From Candidatus Kuenenia stuttgartensis (GTDB lineage: Bacteria > Planctomycetota > Planctomycetia > Pirellulales > UBA1268): a stretch of DNA of 40,434 nt. The stretch is from the NCBI GenBank assembly GCA_945865325.1, contig CAMBFA010000012.1, positions 1 through 40,434 on the forward strand, in the 5' to 3' direction. Position numbers and translations under genes: made by a program. The stretch's first letter is position 1. Every line of letters begins with the position of its first letter. Below are positions 1 to 7,982 of the stretch, in pieces. The notes beneath the pieces were generated by a model. The model was not told where the DNA came from. It saw only the letters and a list, made by a program, of their open reading frames with translations, and did not search any database.

Positions 1-6
1 TCCACC

Positions 7-1296
7 ATGATCGTCGTCACGGCCAATTGGGAGATCGGCGACGGCTCGCTCTGGCCGGTGCCGGCCGCCGGGATGATGGGGCGATTCCGGGCCGCCGTCG
101 CCCGGGCCGCCGTCCGGGCCGGATGGCGGGCCGACGGTCGGTACGAACCGGTGCCGCGCGTGGAGATCGTCTTCGCCGGCGACACCTTCGACTGGCTCGG
201 CTCGCGGCAATGGCTCGGCTCGACCCGACCGTGGCACCGAGGGGCCAAGGCCGAGGCGATCCGAGCGCGGGTCGTGGCGCAGTCGCTGCGGGCCGGAGGG
301 GGGATCGTCCGCGGGATGCTGGCGCTGGTGCGCTGCGGCCTGCATGTTCCCAAGCCCGACCGGCATGGCCGCCCCGTTTCGGGTGAATCCCGTCGCGTCC
401 CGGTCGGGCTGACGATCCTCGAGGGCAACCTCGACGCCGGCCTGACGCGCGAACCGGCCCGGATGGCGGCCCAACGGAGCGGGATCGGCGTCGGCACCGC
501 CTGGGATGGCCGCGGCGTGCGTGTTGTCCACGGGCATGGCGCCGATCCGCTGTGGATCGAGGACAACGGCCCGAGCCTCGGGGCGAGCCTCCGCGTCGAC
601 CTCCTCGCCCGCTTCGCCGCCTCAGACGCGATGTCGGGCAGCGATGCCGAGGCGCGCCGCCCCCTTCTCGCCGCGCTGCGGTCCACCCATCCCCTCGGCC
701 TCGCCGCTGCGGTCGCCGCGTGGGTTGCCAGCCGCCGCGACACGGCGACGGCAGGCCCGCTGCAGGAGGCGTGGCTGCGGAGCGTGTCGGCCTGGCACCG
801 GGCGGCGCGGGGCTCGGGCCTGACCGGTGCTGGGCGCTGGAACGAGGCGCCGTTTGACGTTGTCGAGGCCCTCGCCGCCCGGCTCGCCGCGGTCGACGAG
901 CGCCCCTTCGCGCACCGTCCGCCGGTCGGGGCTGCTGATCCCCTCGGGGAGCTCCTGGGGATCGCGCCGCCGCCGGCCGCACCTGGGATCGTCGTCCTCG
1001 GGCACGCGCCGATCGACAGCCCGATCATCCCCGCAGGGCACCGTCGGTGCATTGCGCTGGGGCCAAGGCAGGGCGTAGCTTGTGACCGCGACAGCCATCC
1101 TCCCGGTGTCCGCGAGATCGCCCTGCGACCGACGGCGCCGCCGTTCCCGACGACGGCTCTGGTCACCGATCGAGGGGATGGCTCGAGGATCGTGGCCCTC
1201 GGCGACGCTGTGGCAGAATGGGCTCTCACGGATCGGCCGCGGGGCTGGTCGGAGGTGCCGGTCGCTGGCGGGGCGTGGATCGTTGACGCGGCCTGA
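7..1296 (+). CDS. Degenerate calcineurin-like metallophosphoesterase
   Basis: The 429-residue protein has the layout of a calcineurin-like metallophosphoesterase: a GDTFDWLG block near residue 58, EGNLDAG near residue 138, VVHGHGADP near residue 173 and VVLGHAPID near residue 330. Several family metal ligands are replaced. The opening DLH block reads TANWEIGDG, so the usual Asp and His appear to be Asn and Glu. The GNHD block is GNLD, and the last GHxH is GHAP. The second-block Asp and the HGH are kept. It may be inactive, or it may use altered metal binding. The ATG lies six bases from the window edge, so a start further upstream cannot be excluded. No signal peptide is visible, so a cytoplasmic location is likely. 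The fold is a fairly firm call and the function is unknown. Confidence 0.7.
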   Translation: MIVVTANWEIGDGSLWPVPAAGMMGRFRAAVARAAVRAGWRADGRYEPVPRVEIVFAGDTFDWLGSRQWLGSTRPWHRGAKAEAIRARVVAQSLRAGGGIVRGMLALVRCGLHVPKPDRHGRPVSGESRRVPVGLTILEGNLDAGLTREPARMAAQRSGIGVGTAWDGRGVRVVHGHGADPLWIEDNGPSLGASLRVDLLARFAASDAMSGSDAEARRPLLAALRSTHPLGLAAAVAAWVASRRDTATAGPLQEAWLRSVSAWHRAARGSGLTGAGRWNEAPFDVVEALAARLAAVDERPFAHRPPVGAADPLGELLGIAPPPAAPGIVVLGHAPIDSPIIPAGHRRCIALGPRQGVACDRDSHPPGVREIALRPTAPPFPTTALVTDRGDGSRIVALGDAVAEWALTDRPRGWSEVPVAGGAWIVDAA

Positions 1297-1338
1297 ACGG
1301 CCCGCACCGCGATTGGCCTGTGGGGATGGGGAAAGACC

Positions 1339-1785
1339 ATGAACCAGTTTCGCTTCGACGTCTCCCTCCACCCTTTTTCCAGCGCCGCGATCGCCGGCCC
1401 GCCGCTGGTCGATCGCCACGGAACCTGGCCGACGATCGTGCCCCCGGGGGAATCGGCTGGGATGACGATGGCGAGCGATTTCGACGAGGCGCTCGCCGGC
1501 CTGGCGGCGCTGGAGCAGGCCTTCGTCGAGCCCGATGGTTCGTTCGTGTGGGTCGGGCCGGGGGGGGAAGGACGCTGGCAGATCGACGGCAATGCCTACG
1601 AACGCCACGGCCGCGTCCTCGTCGTGGAGACGAAGGGGATCTGCCCAGTGGACGTCCTCGACCGCTTCCTCGCGGTGTGGGGATGGCCGGGGCAACCGCT
1701 GGCGGTGCAGCTGGTGCGCGCCGGGGTGTTTGTCGACGAACCAACCTTCCGCCGCCATGCCGCAGCGGTCGGTGCGGCCGGCTGA
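1339..1785 (+). CDS. Hypothetical protein, 148 residues
   Basis: I do not recognise this protein. It begins 42 bases after the phosphoesterase-like gene in the same direction, so the two may be co-transcribed. A purine-rich GGGGATGGGGAAAG lies just before the ATG. The sequence is soluble-looking, with an acidic segment (SDFDEALAGLAALEQAF) followed by a beta-rich stretch (FVWVGPGGEGRWQIDGNAYE) and a closing helix. There are no membrane segments, no Cys pairs and no known catalytic motif. The coding frame is supported by codon bias and by a stop just before a 193-base gap. Alternative frames here are open only because of the high GC. Confidence 0.55.
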   Translation: MNQFRFDVSLHPFSSAAIAGPPLVDRHGTWPTIVPPGESAGMTMASDFDEALAGLAALEQAFVEPDGSFVWVGPGGEGRWQIDGNAYERHGRVLVVETKGICPVDVLDRFLAVWGWPGQPLAVQLVRAGVFVDEPTFRRHAAAVGAAG

Positions 1786-1978
1786 TCGGCCCTGCGCCTC
1801 ATGCCTGGCCGGGGAGCGGTCGGGTCGGGCAAACTCTCCGGGGGGTGAGCGGCGGCCGGTGGCAGACTGTTCCGGCGGTCGTGCCGATTCCGCGCGGGGC
1901 ACGGATCGTCTGCCGATACGACGAGTGGGGCCGGATCCTCCGGTGGAACGTTTGTCACCTCGGTCGGAGTCTGCGGGC

Positions 1979-2887
1979 ATGGAAATGAACATTGGCATGC
2001 GGGGCGGGAAGCGGTTCGGCCGCTGGCTGTGGATCGGTGTCACGTGTCTCCCGACCGTGGCCATTTCCGGCTTCGTCACCCTTTCGGGGATGTCGCCCTC
2101 GATGGCCCGTGCCGATGAGCCGCTCGGCGTGGCAGCCTCGTACGGCGCCGGGGTTCACGCCTATTACGACGGCGATTACCAGGCTGCCTACGATGCCCTG
2201 ACGGCCGCCATCGAGGCGGGCACGCTCGATCCACGGGCCTCCTACTACCGTGGCTTGACGTCGATCAAACTCGGCAAGATCGACGACGAGATCAACGGCG
2301 ACTTCGCCGAGGGCGCCAGCCGCGAGACGATGGGGCGCGGCGGGATCTCAATTTCCCGCTCGCTCGAACGCGTTCAGGGGCGCGATCGCCAGCGTCTTGA
2401 GTCCTACCGTCAGCGGGCCCGTGTCGCCGCCGTCCAGCGTGACGAGGCGGCCATCCGCCAGCGCTACATCGGGGTTCAGGAAACGGCCCCCGACGTCCTC
2501 CGCCGCCGGGTCCCTGATACGGTGGCAACGCCGGCCGAGCCGCTCGATGCCCCTGTCCCGAAGGCACGTGGCCCGGTGAACCGCCAGGCCCCCGCGCCCG
2601 GGAAGGTCCCCGCTGCACCGCGCAAGGCCCCGGTCGAAACGCCCGAAGAGGACGATCCGTTCTCGGCACCCAAGTCCGGCCGTGCCACCGATGATCCGTT
2701 CGGCGATGAACCGCTCCGCGATGACCGCCTCGACCAGCGCGACGAACAGATGGAGGAGCGCGCCGCCGAGACCGACGACGGCTTCGACCAGCGCGACCGA
2801 ACAAGTGAAGAGGCGGCGGCCGAGCTCGACGACCGGCTCGACCAGATCGACGCTCAGCAGGAGCGTGAGGCAGCCGGCGGGTTCTGA
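1979..2887 (+). CDS. Secreted TPR-like protein with acidic, repetitive C-terminus
   Basis: The 302-residue product starts at the ATG at 1979. The longer open frame upstream is out-of-phase noise in the preceding gene. Residues 1-42 form a signal peptide: a basic start (MRGGKRFGRW), a hydrophobic core and an ARA cleavage site before DEP. The mature N-terminus has a TPR-like helix pair (YGAGVHAYYDGDYQAAYDAL, then YYRGLTSIKLGK). A middle Arg/Gln-rich helix and a Pro-rich linker follow. The C-terminal 80 residues contain repeated DDxFDQRD / DDRLDQ units rich in Asp, Glu, Arg and Gln, probably a charged coiled coil. It is likely periplasmic or surface-associated and may act as a scaffold. It has no enzyme motif, and its function is unknown. 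Confidence 0.72.
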   Translation: MEMNIGMRGGKRFGRWLWIGVTCLPTVAISGFVTLSGMSPSMARADEPLGVAASYGAGVHAYYDGDYQAAYDALTAAIEAGTLDPRASYYRGLTSIKLGKIDDEINGDFAEGASRETMGRGGISISRSLERVQGRDRQRLESYRQRARVAAVQRDEAAIRQRYIGVQETAPDVLRRRVPDTVATPAEPLDAPVPKARGPVNRQAPAPGKVPAAPRKAPVETPEEDDPFSAPKSGRATDDPFGDEPLRDDRLDQRDEQMEERAAETDDGFDQRDRTSEEAAAELDDRLDQIDAQQEREAAGGF

Positions 2888-2942
2888 CGATCGCGCCACA
2901 TCGGGTGGGAAGTGTTGCTCGAACGATCGGGGGCTGATCACC

Positions 2943-4244
2943 GTGAACACTTCAGCGGCCCTCGTTGCCAGGATCGACAGCGAGCTCGCCACGGCGACGT
3001 TCGTCGATCCACACTCGCACATCGATCCTCTCGCCCCGTCGGCACGCACCCTGGCCGACATCCTCGGCTACCACTACTACACCGAGCTGGTCCATTCGGC
3101 CGGGGTGCCGCGGGAAGCGATCGAGGGGCCGGGGCTCGACGCCCAGACGCGGGTCGCACGGATCGTCGCCGGCCTCGCGAATCTCACCAACACCATCCAG
3201 GTCGCCTGGCTGATGGAGATCGCCCGCGACCTGTTCGGCTTCCAGGGGGATGCCCTGACGCCCTCCAACTGGCCCGATCTGGCGGACCGGGTCCGGGAGC
3301 GTTCGGCCGATCCGGGGTGGACGGCCCATGTGCTCGCGAAGAGCCACATCGAGGCGGTCTTCCTCACCAACGACTTCGACGATCCCCTCGAGGGCTTCGA
3401 CACCACGCTCTGGGTGCCCTGCCTGCGGGTCGACGAGCTCGTTTTCCACACCGGAAAGCCGGGCGTCCTCGAGAGGCTCGCGCGGACATCCGGGGTGGAG
3501 CCGGGCGATATTGGCCGAATCGGGCAGGCGGTCGCGGCGGTCGCCGATCGGTTCGTGCGGAGCGGGGCGCGGGCGGTGGCGATCTCGCTCCCCCCCGACT
3601 TCTGCCCCCGTCCCATCGATATGGCCGACGCAGGACGGGGCTTGGCAGCGGTGCTCCGCGATGGCCTCGCCGCTCCCGCGGCCGACCGGGCGGCGCTCTC
3701 GGCCCACCTCTTCTGGACCATCGCCGGCATCTGCCAGGAGCGCCGGCTCCCCTTCGACCTCATGATCGGGGTCCGCCGGGCCGTCTATCCTGGCGGCGTC
3801 CACCAAGGGCAGGACCTCCTCGATGGCCGGCTGTCGCTGGCCGACTACGCGCCGTTGTTCAATGCCTTTCCGGGGGTGCGATTCCCGGTGTCGGTCCTCT
3901 CCCGGCCGCTCAACCACGAGCTCGTCAGCTTCGCCTGGATCTTCCCCAATGTCCTGCCGTTCGGCCATTGGTGGTATGCCAACACGCCGTCGACCATTCA
4001 TTCCGATCTCGAGCAGCGGATCGAAGCGGTGCCGCGGACGAAGCTCCTCGGCTACTACAGCGACATGTACAAAACGGAGTTCGGGTATCCGAAGTTCGCG
4101 ATGTACCGGCGGACTCTCGCCCGGGTGCTTGCCGATCGGTTCGTCGTCGAACGGGGCTGGAGCGAGGAGCGGGCGGTCGACCTCGGGCTCGACCTCCTCG
4201 TCCGCAACCCACGGCGCGTGTTCTACGATTCCGATCCGAGCTGA
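2943..4244 (+). CDS. Uronate isomerase-like amidohydrolase-fold protein
   Basis: The 433-residue protein resembles the glucuronate/galacturonate isomerase (UxaC) branch of the amidohydrolase superfamily. These are cytoplasmic enzymes that interconvert aldo- and keto-uronates. The metal-binding HxH sits near the start in FVDPHSHIDPLAP, and the rest fits a TIM barrel, with later blocks PNVLPFGHWWYANTP and LGYYSDMYKTEFGYPKF. The length is a little below the usual 470 residues. The start is taken as GTG at 2943, about ten bases after a G-run, because the frame further upstream overlaps the previous gene. The last 22 bases overlap the convergent DUF423 gene. No other uronate-pathway gene is nearby, so the true substrate is uncertain. 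Confidence 0.68.
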   Translation: MNTSAALVARIDSELATATFVDPHSHIDPLAPSARTLADILGYHYYTELVHSAGVPREAIEGPGLDAQTRVARIVAGLANLTNTIQVAWLMEIARDLFGFQGDALTPSNWPDLADRVRERSADPGWTAHVLAKSHIEAVFLTNDFDDPLEGFDTTLWVPCLRVDELVFHTGKPGVLERLARTSGVEPGDIGRIGQAVAAVADRFVRSGARAVAISLPPDFCPRPIDMADAGRGLAAVLRDGLAAPAADRAALSAHLFWTIAGICQERRLPFDLMIGVRRAVYPGGVHQGQDLLDGRLSLADYAPLFNAFPGVRFPVSVLSRPLNHELVSFAWIFPNVLPFGHWWYANTPSTIHSDLEQRIEAVPRTKLLGYYSDMYKTEFGYPKFAMYRRTLARVLADRFVVERGWSEERAVDLGLDLLVRNPRRVFYDSDPS

Positions 4245-4618
4245 AGCCCGGCGGCGAACAGCCAGCCCCAGCCGGCGATGAGGAGCACGCCGCCGATCGG
4301 CACGACCGCGCCGAGGATCCGAATGCCGGTCAAGGCGAGGATTGCCAGCAGCCCGCTGAAGATCAGCGTGCCGGAGAGGAAGCAGGTCCCCGAGGCCCGG
4401 AGCCGGCGGCGGCAGACGGTGGTGATCGGAAGCGCCGAGGCGACCGCCACGACGAGCAGGGCGAGGGCGTGAAAGAGGCCGTAACGGACGGCCGTCTCCC
4501 AGTTGGCGGCCTGGCCGTTGGCCTCGAAATGAGCCTTGAGTCCGTGGGCTCCGAAGGCCCCGGCGGCGACGCCGATGCCGCCGAGGAGGGAACCGGCGAG
4601 GAACCAGAATCGCGCCAT
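4223..4618 (-). CDS. DUF423 family small membrane protein
   Basis: The 131-residue protein has four predicted transmembrane helices and the DUF423 (YgdD-like) opening, FLAGSLLGGIGVAAGAFGAHGLK, which is shown here only to identify the family. The start at 4618 (MARFWF) gives the normal family length. The upstream in-frame codon would add 15 polar residues before the first helix, which is unlikely. The function of the family is not established. The 3' end overlaps the end of the uronate-isomerase-like gene by 22 bases in convergent orientation, so no separate terminator fits between them. Confidence 0.82.
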   Translation of the reverse strand: MARFWFLAGSLLGGIGVAAGAFGAHGLKAHFEANGQAANWETAVRYGLFHALALLVVAVASALPITTVCRRRLRASGTCFLSGTLIFSGLLAILALTGIRILGAVVPIGGVLLIAGWGWLFAAGLQLGSES

Positions 4619-4867
4619 GAGAGGAGCCCGTGGGAAGTGTGCCGCATCGCCGTCGCGAGGCACTTTCGACCATGCTCAGCCTAGCAGGCTGTGGGCAAAC
4701 TGACGGCCCTTGCCGCACGAGGCGGTCGCGAGTGCGCAGCGCTCGAGAAAACCAGCAGTTTTCCAAGTGGGCAAAGGTCAGGGATGACTTGTTCCACGAT
4801 CAGCCAGGGGCATGAAGCAAGCTCGGCCGTGCGGCAAACCCCTCGTGGGCCTCCGCCGCGGTGGTCA

Positions 4868-7765
4868 TCAGGGACGGTTGACGCCGAGGAGTTTGTCTTC
4901 CTCCTCCTCCTGGATGATGATCCGCGGGGTGACCATGAGCATCAAGCTGTCGGTCGTCCGCCCCATGCCGACGTTCTTGAAGAGCCGGTTGATGTAGGGG
5001 ATCTTCGAGAGGATCGGCACGCCGAACTCGTTGCGTCCCTCGCGGAGGCGCTTGATGCCGCCGAGGAGCACGGTGCCGCCGTCGGGCACGCTGACGGTCG
5101 TCGTTACCGACGTCGAGATGAATTCCGGTTGCTGGATCGTTGTGCCGCTGGAGCGGACGGTCTGTTCGTTCGAAGTCTTGGCGTTGAGGCCGAGCGAGGC
5201 TCCGAGCGGGTTTTGCCCCTGCTGGCCGACGCCGCCGTCGAGCCCCGACTTCTCGTCGGCACTCTTCGTCGAGGTCGAACGCGACCCCTCGAACTGGAAC
5301 TCTTGCACCTTCCCGATCTGCGAGAAGCGCGGGATGAGGGTGAGGCGGACGAACCGCCGGTCGTTGGAGACGACAGCCTGGACGTTGACGCTCGTTCCCT
5401 CGCTGAGAACCGTGATCACTGGCTGCTGAGCGGCGGCGAAATCGCCGACGACGGGGATCACGGAGGTTACGAACGGCCGCGACACCGAATCGTTGATAAA
5501 GGCGTTTTGGCCATTGAACAGCGTCACCTTCGGGGCCTGCATGACGTTCGAACGGGTGTTGCCCTGAGCGGCCTGGATGAGGAAGTAGGCCTCGATGTCG
5601 GAGAGGATCGCAAACCCGAACGTCGCCGCCGACGTCGTCGGATCGGGCAGGCCCGGCATCGAGGGCACCTGAGCGCCACCGAAGCTGTTTTGCCGGAAGG
5701 GGATGGAGTAGAAGCTCTGCACCGGCTGGCCGTTGAGGCTGTTGAGGGTCTGGTTCTGGCCGAGGCTCCCGATCCGGGCCACGCCCGGATTGCCGGCGTT
5801 GTCGAGGCCGATCGTCTGCGTCGGCCCACCGGGGCTGGCGGCGATGCCGAGCGAATAAGGGGACGTCGAGCCGCCGCCCGAACCGGGCACGGCGGTCATG
5901 TTGAGCGGGTCACGGACGTTGGATTGGATGTTGAAGTCGAAGTCGACACCGATCCGCTCGAAGAAGGTGTCGTTGAGGCGGATGAACCGAACCTCGATCG
6001 CCACTTGGAGATCCTGGAGACGGCGGAGCTGCTGGAGGAGATCGGCGATCTCGTCGTGCACTTCCTGCGTCTGGCTGACAACGATGCTCAAGTTCGTCGG
6101 GAACGGTTGGATCGCTCCCTGGCCGCCGACCGTGTTCCAGGTCTGCGGGGCGACGGTGTTTTGGATCAGATCGATGAGCGACGCGAAGTCGGCCTGGGAA
6201 CCGCCGGCCGCTGATCCGCCGCCGAACAGGGGGACACCACCGGAGCTTCCGACCTGCGGGGCGTTGCCGCCGACGCCGGGGATCTGGGCGAGATTGTTGC
6301 CGTTGAGCGGGGTGTCGGTGTCGGACCGGGCGACCGCCCCGGGGGCGGGGCCGGTCTGGACGGAGAGATTGGAGAGCGTCGAAAGCCGCGAGTAGCCGCC
6401 ATTGATAGCGCTGTCGAGGCCGGTGTCGTCGGAGATGAAGTTCGGGATCGGGATGACGAGGTCGGCAACCTGGTAGGAGATGCTGAAGACTTGGCCCTTC
6501 ATGAGGCGGGGGCTGGTCACCTTGAGAACCTCGTCTTTGACGCAGTAGTCGAGGTGGAGCGGCTCAAGGAGGAGCTTGAGGGCGCTTTTGAGCGTGATCT
6601 TCTGCTCGAGGGAGATCGTGACGGGCGTGTCGCTGCTGACGCCCTCCGATTCCATCCCGACCATGTCGAGATGGATCGGAACATCAGCCTGCTTGGCGAG
6701 TGAATCGAGGACGGCGGCCAAAGGCTCGGCGCGATGGACGGCGACGACTTGAGCGGAGAGTTTCTTGTGGATCGCGGCCTCGGCCGGCGAGGCGCGTCCG
6801 CGGCCCTCCCCCTCAAGGCGGTTGCGGTTTTTCGTCAGGTCTTCCCAGGCCTTCGTGGCGGGGAACTCGATCGGTCCGACGAACGGCGTGCCGGCGCGGT
6901 CGACGTCAACCATCGCCTCGATGAAGCCGTTCTCCTTGTCGCCGGCGATCGACTTCTGCGTGTCGAGGCGGCGGATCATCCGGCTCTGCGAGAGGAGCTG
7001 ACGGACGACCGGATTGTCGGGGGCGAGTTGGGCGGCCTTCTTTGCCAGAGCCTCGGCCTCGGCGTACCGGCGCTCGTCGATCATCGTGTTGTACTCGTCG
7101 ACGATCATCGCCAAACGCTGGTCGACCTCGACCTTCTTGGCCCGCTCACGGTTGATCTTCGACTCGACCTCGGCGTTCTTCTTGTCGAGGGCGATCTCCG
7201 AGGCACGCTTGCCGGTCGTCTCCTCGATCTCTCGTCGAGCCCGGTCGATGCGCTTCGTGAGTTGGGTGCGGGTCTCGGAGGGGATGTCGGCGGCGGCGAC
7301 CTCGGCGGCGGCAGTGTCGAGAAGATCGAGCGCCTCGGCGGCGGACCGCTGGGCGGCCCGACGGGCCTCGAGTTGGCGGGCGGCGACCTCGGCTGAGAGC
7401 CGGGCGACGATCAGGTCGCGGGGCAGGGCCGCCTGACCAGAGGGGGCAGCAGCCTCGACGGGTGTCGAGGCGGTGCGCTGTGCCGCCGAACGGCCGAGGG
7501 CCTCCTCGATGACGCGGCGGGCGTCGGCCGCGTTGCCGGCTGCCGCGTCGTCGGCGGGGGCATCGGCGACGGGGACGGGAACCGGAAGTGCCTCGACGAT
7601 GTCGTCGGCGAGGAGGATTCCGGGGACGGAGAGCACCGACAGGGAGACCCCCGCCAGCCAGACCCAGCCGGAGGCCGGGGCCTGGTTACGAACCGACTGC
7701 AGGCGCGTCGTTGGCCAAGCGTTGCCGGCTGCAGCGTGGAATTCGCGGAAGCGTGCCATGAACAT
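4868..7765 (-). CDS. Secretin (GspD/PilQ superfamily outer-membrane channel)
   Basis: The 965-residue protein is a secretin, the multimeric outer-membrane gate of type II secretion or type IV pilus systems. A hydrophobic segment near residues 33-52 ending at LLADD suggests an atypically long signal peptide. Residues of about 90-330 are rich in Ala, Arg and Glu helices and include a TPR-like run (YNTMIDERRYAEAEALAKKA). An STN/N0-like module (LDSLAKQADVPIHLDMVG) and an N-domain (TNLSIVVSQTQEVHDEIADL) precede the secretin core. The core ends with VPDGGTVLLGG at about 893 and GVPILSKIPYINRLFKN at about 915. The tail is acidic (QEEEED). No other secretion genes are adjacent. A TTGACC box lies at 7825-7830 on the coding strand, but a good -10 is not obvious. 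Confidence 0.88.
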   Translation of the reverse strand: MFMARFREFHAAAGNAWPTTRLQSVRNQAPASGWVWLAGVSLSVLSVPGILLADDIVEALPVPVPVADAPADDAAAGNAADARRVIEEALGRSAAQRTASTPVEAAAPSGQAALPRDLIVARLSAEVAARQLEARRAAQRSAAEALDLLDTAAAEVAAADIPSETRTQLTKRIDRARREIEETTGKRASEIALDKKNAEVESKINRERAKKVEVDQRLAMIVDEYNTMIDERRYAEAEALAKKAAQLAPDNPVVRQLLSQSRMIRRLDTQKSIAGDKENGFIEAMVDVDRAGTPFVGPIEFPATKAWEDLTKNRNRLEGEGRGRASPAEAAIHKKLSAQVVAVHRAEPLAAVLDSLAKQADVPIHLDMVGMESEGVSSDTPVTISLEQKITLKSALKLLLEPLHLDYCVKDEVLKVTSPRLMKGQVFSISYQVADLVIPIPNFISDDTGLDSAINGGYSRLSTLSNLSVQTGPAPGAVARSDTDTPLNGNNLAQIPGVGGNAPQVGSSGGVPLFGGGSAAGGSQADFASLIDLIQNTVAPQTWNTVGGQGAIQPFPTNLSIVVSQTQEVHDEIADLLQQLRRLQDLQVAIEVRFIRLNDTFFERIGVDFDFNIQSNVRDPLNMTAVPGSGGGSTSPYSLGIAASPGGPTQTIGLDNAGNPGVARIGSLGQNQTLNSLNGQPVQSFYSIPFRQNSFGGAQVPSMPGLPDPTTSAATFGFAILSDIEAYFLIQAAQGNTRSNVMQAPKVTLFNGQNAFINDSVSRPFVTSVIPVVGDFAAAQQPVITVLSEGTSVNVQAVVSNDRRFVRLTLIPRFSQIGKVQEFQFEGSRSTSTKSADEKSGLDGGVGQQGQNPLGASLGLNAKTSNEQTVRSSGTTIQQPEFISTSVTTTVSVPDGGTVLLGGIKRLREGRNEFGVPILSKIPYINRLFKNVGMGRTTDSLMLMVTPRIIIQEEEEDKLLGVNRP

Positions 7766-7982
7766 GATCCCCGTGGATGGGAGAACCGTGAGGGCGGGAT
7801 AGTTACTGGCCCCGGGGGGAACGGGTCAAGGGCATCCCTCGCCGCGGAAAGAGATGTTTTTGGACCGCGCGAGATCGTTTTTTCATCCCGCCCGGGAGAA
7901 AACCGTCGGCGGGCGCCGCGTCGACGCGATCGAAGACCACTCTCTTGAGGGGGCGCGGCGTGCGGAAATCGACCGCCACCGA

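Noticed and set aside
622-2079. Long minus-strand open frame (485 codons) opposite the first three genes
   Set aside because: It is Arg/Pro/Gly-rich, has no family motif and is the antisense shadow of genes with clear motifs or signal peptides.
4677-4763. Two small hairpins (CAGCCT-AGC-AGGCTG at 4677-4691 and GAAAAC-CAGCA-GTTTTC at 4747-4763) in the gap between the DUF423 and secretin genes
   Set aside because: Six-base stems at this spacing are expected by chance, and neither has a following U-tract in the direction needed.
2952-4766. Long minus-strand frame (604 codons) opposite the uronate-isomerase-like gene
   Set aside because: The plus-strand product has the HxH motif and a barrel pattern; the minus frame is a composition effect of high GC.
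7917-7928. CGCGTCGACGCG palindrome between the secretin and regulator genes
   Set aside because: In a genome of this base composition such CG palindromes are common, and no second copy or promoter context was seen.
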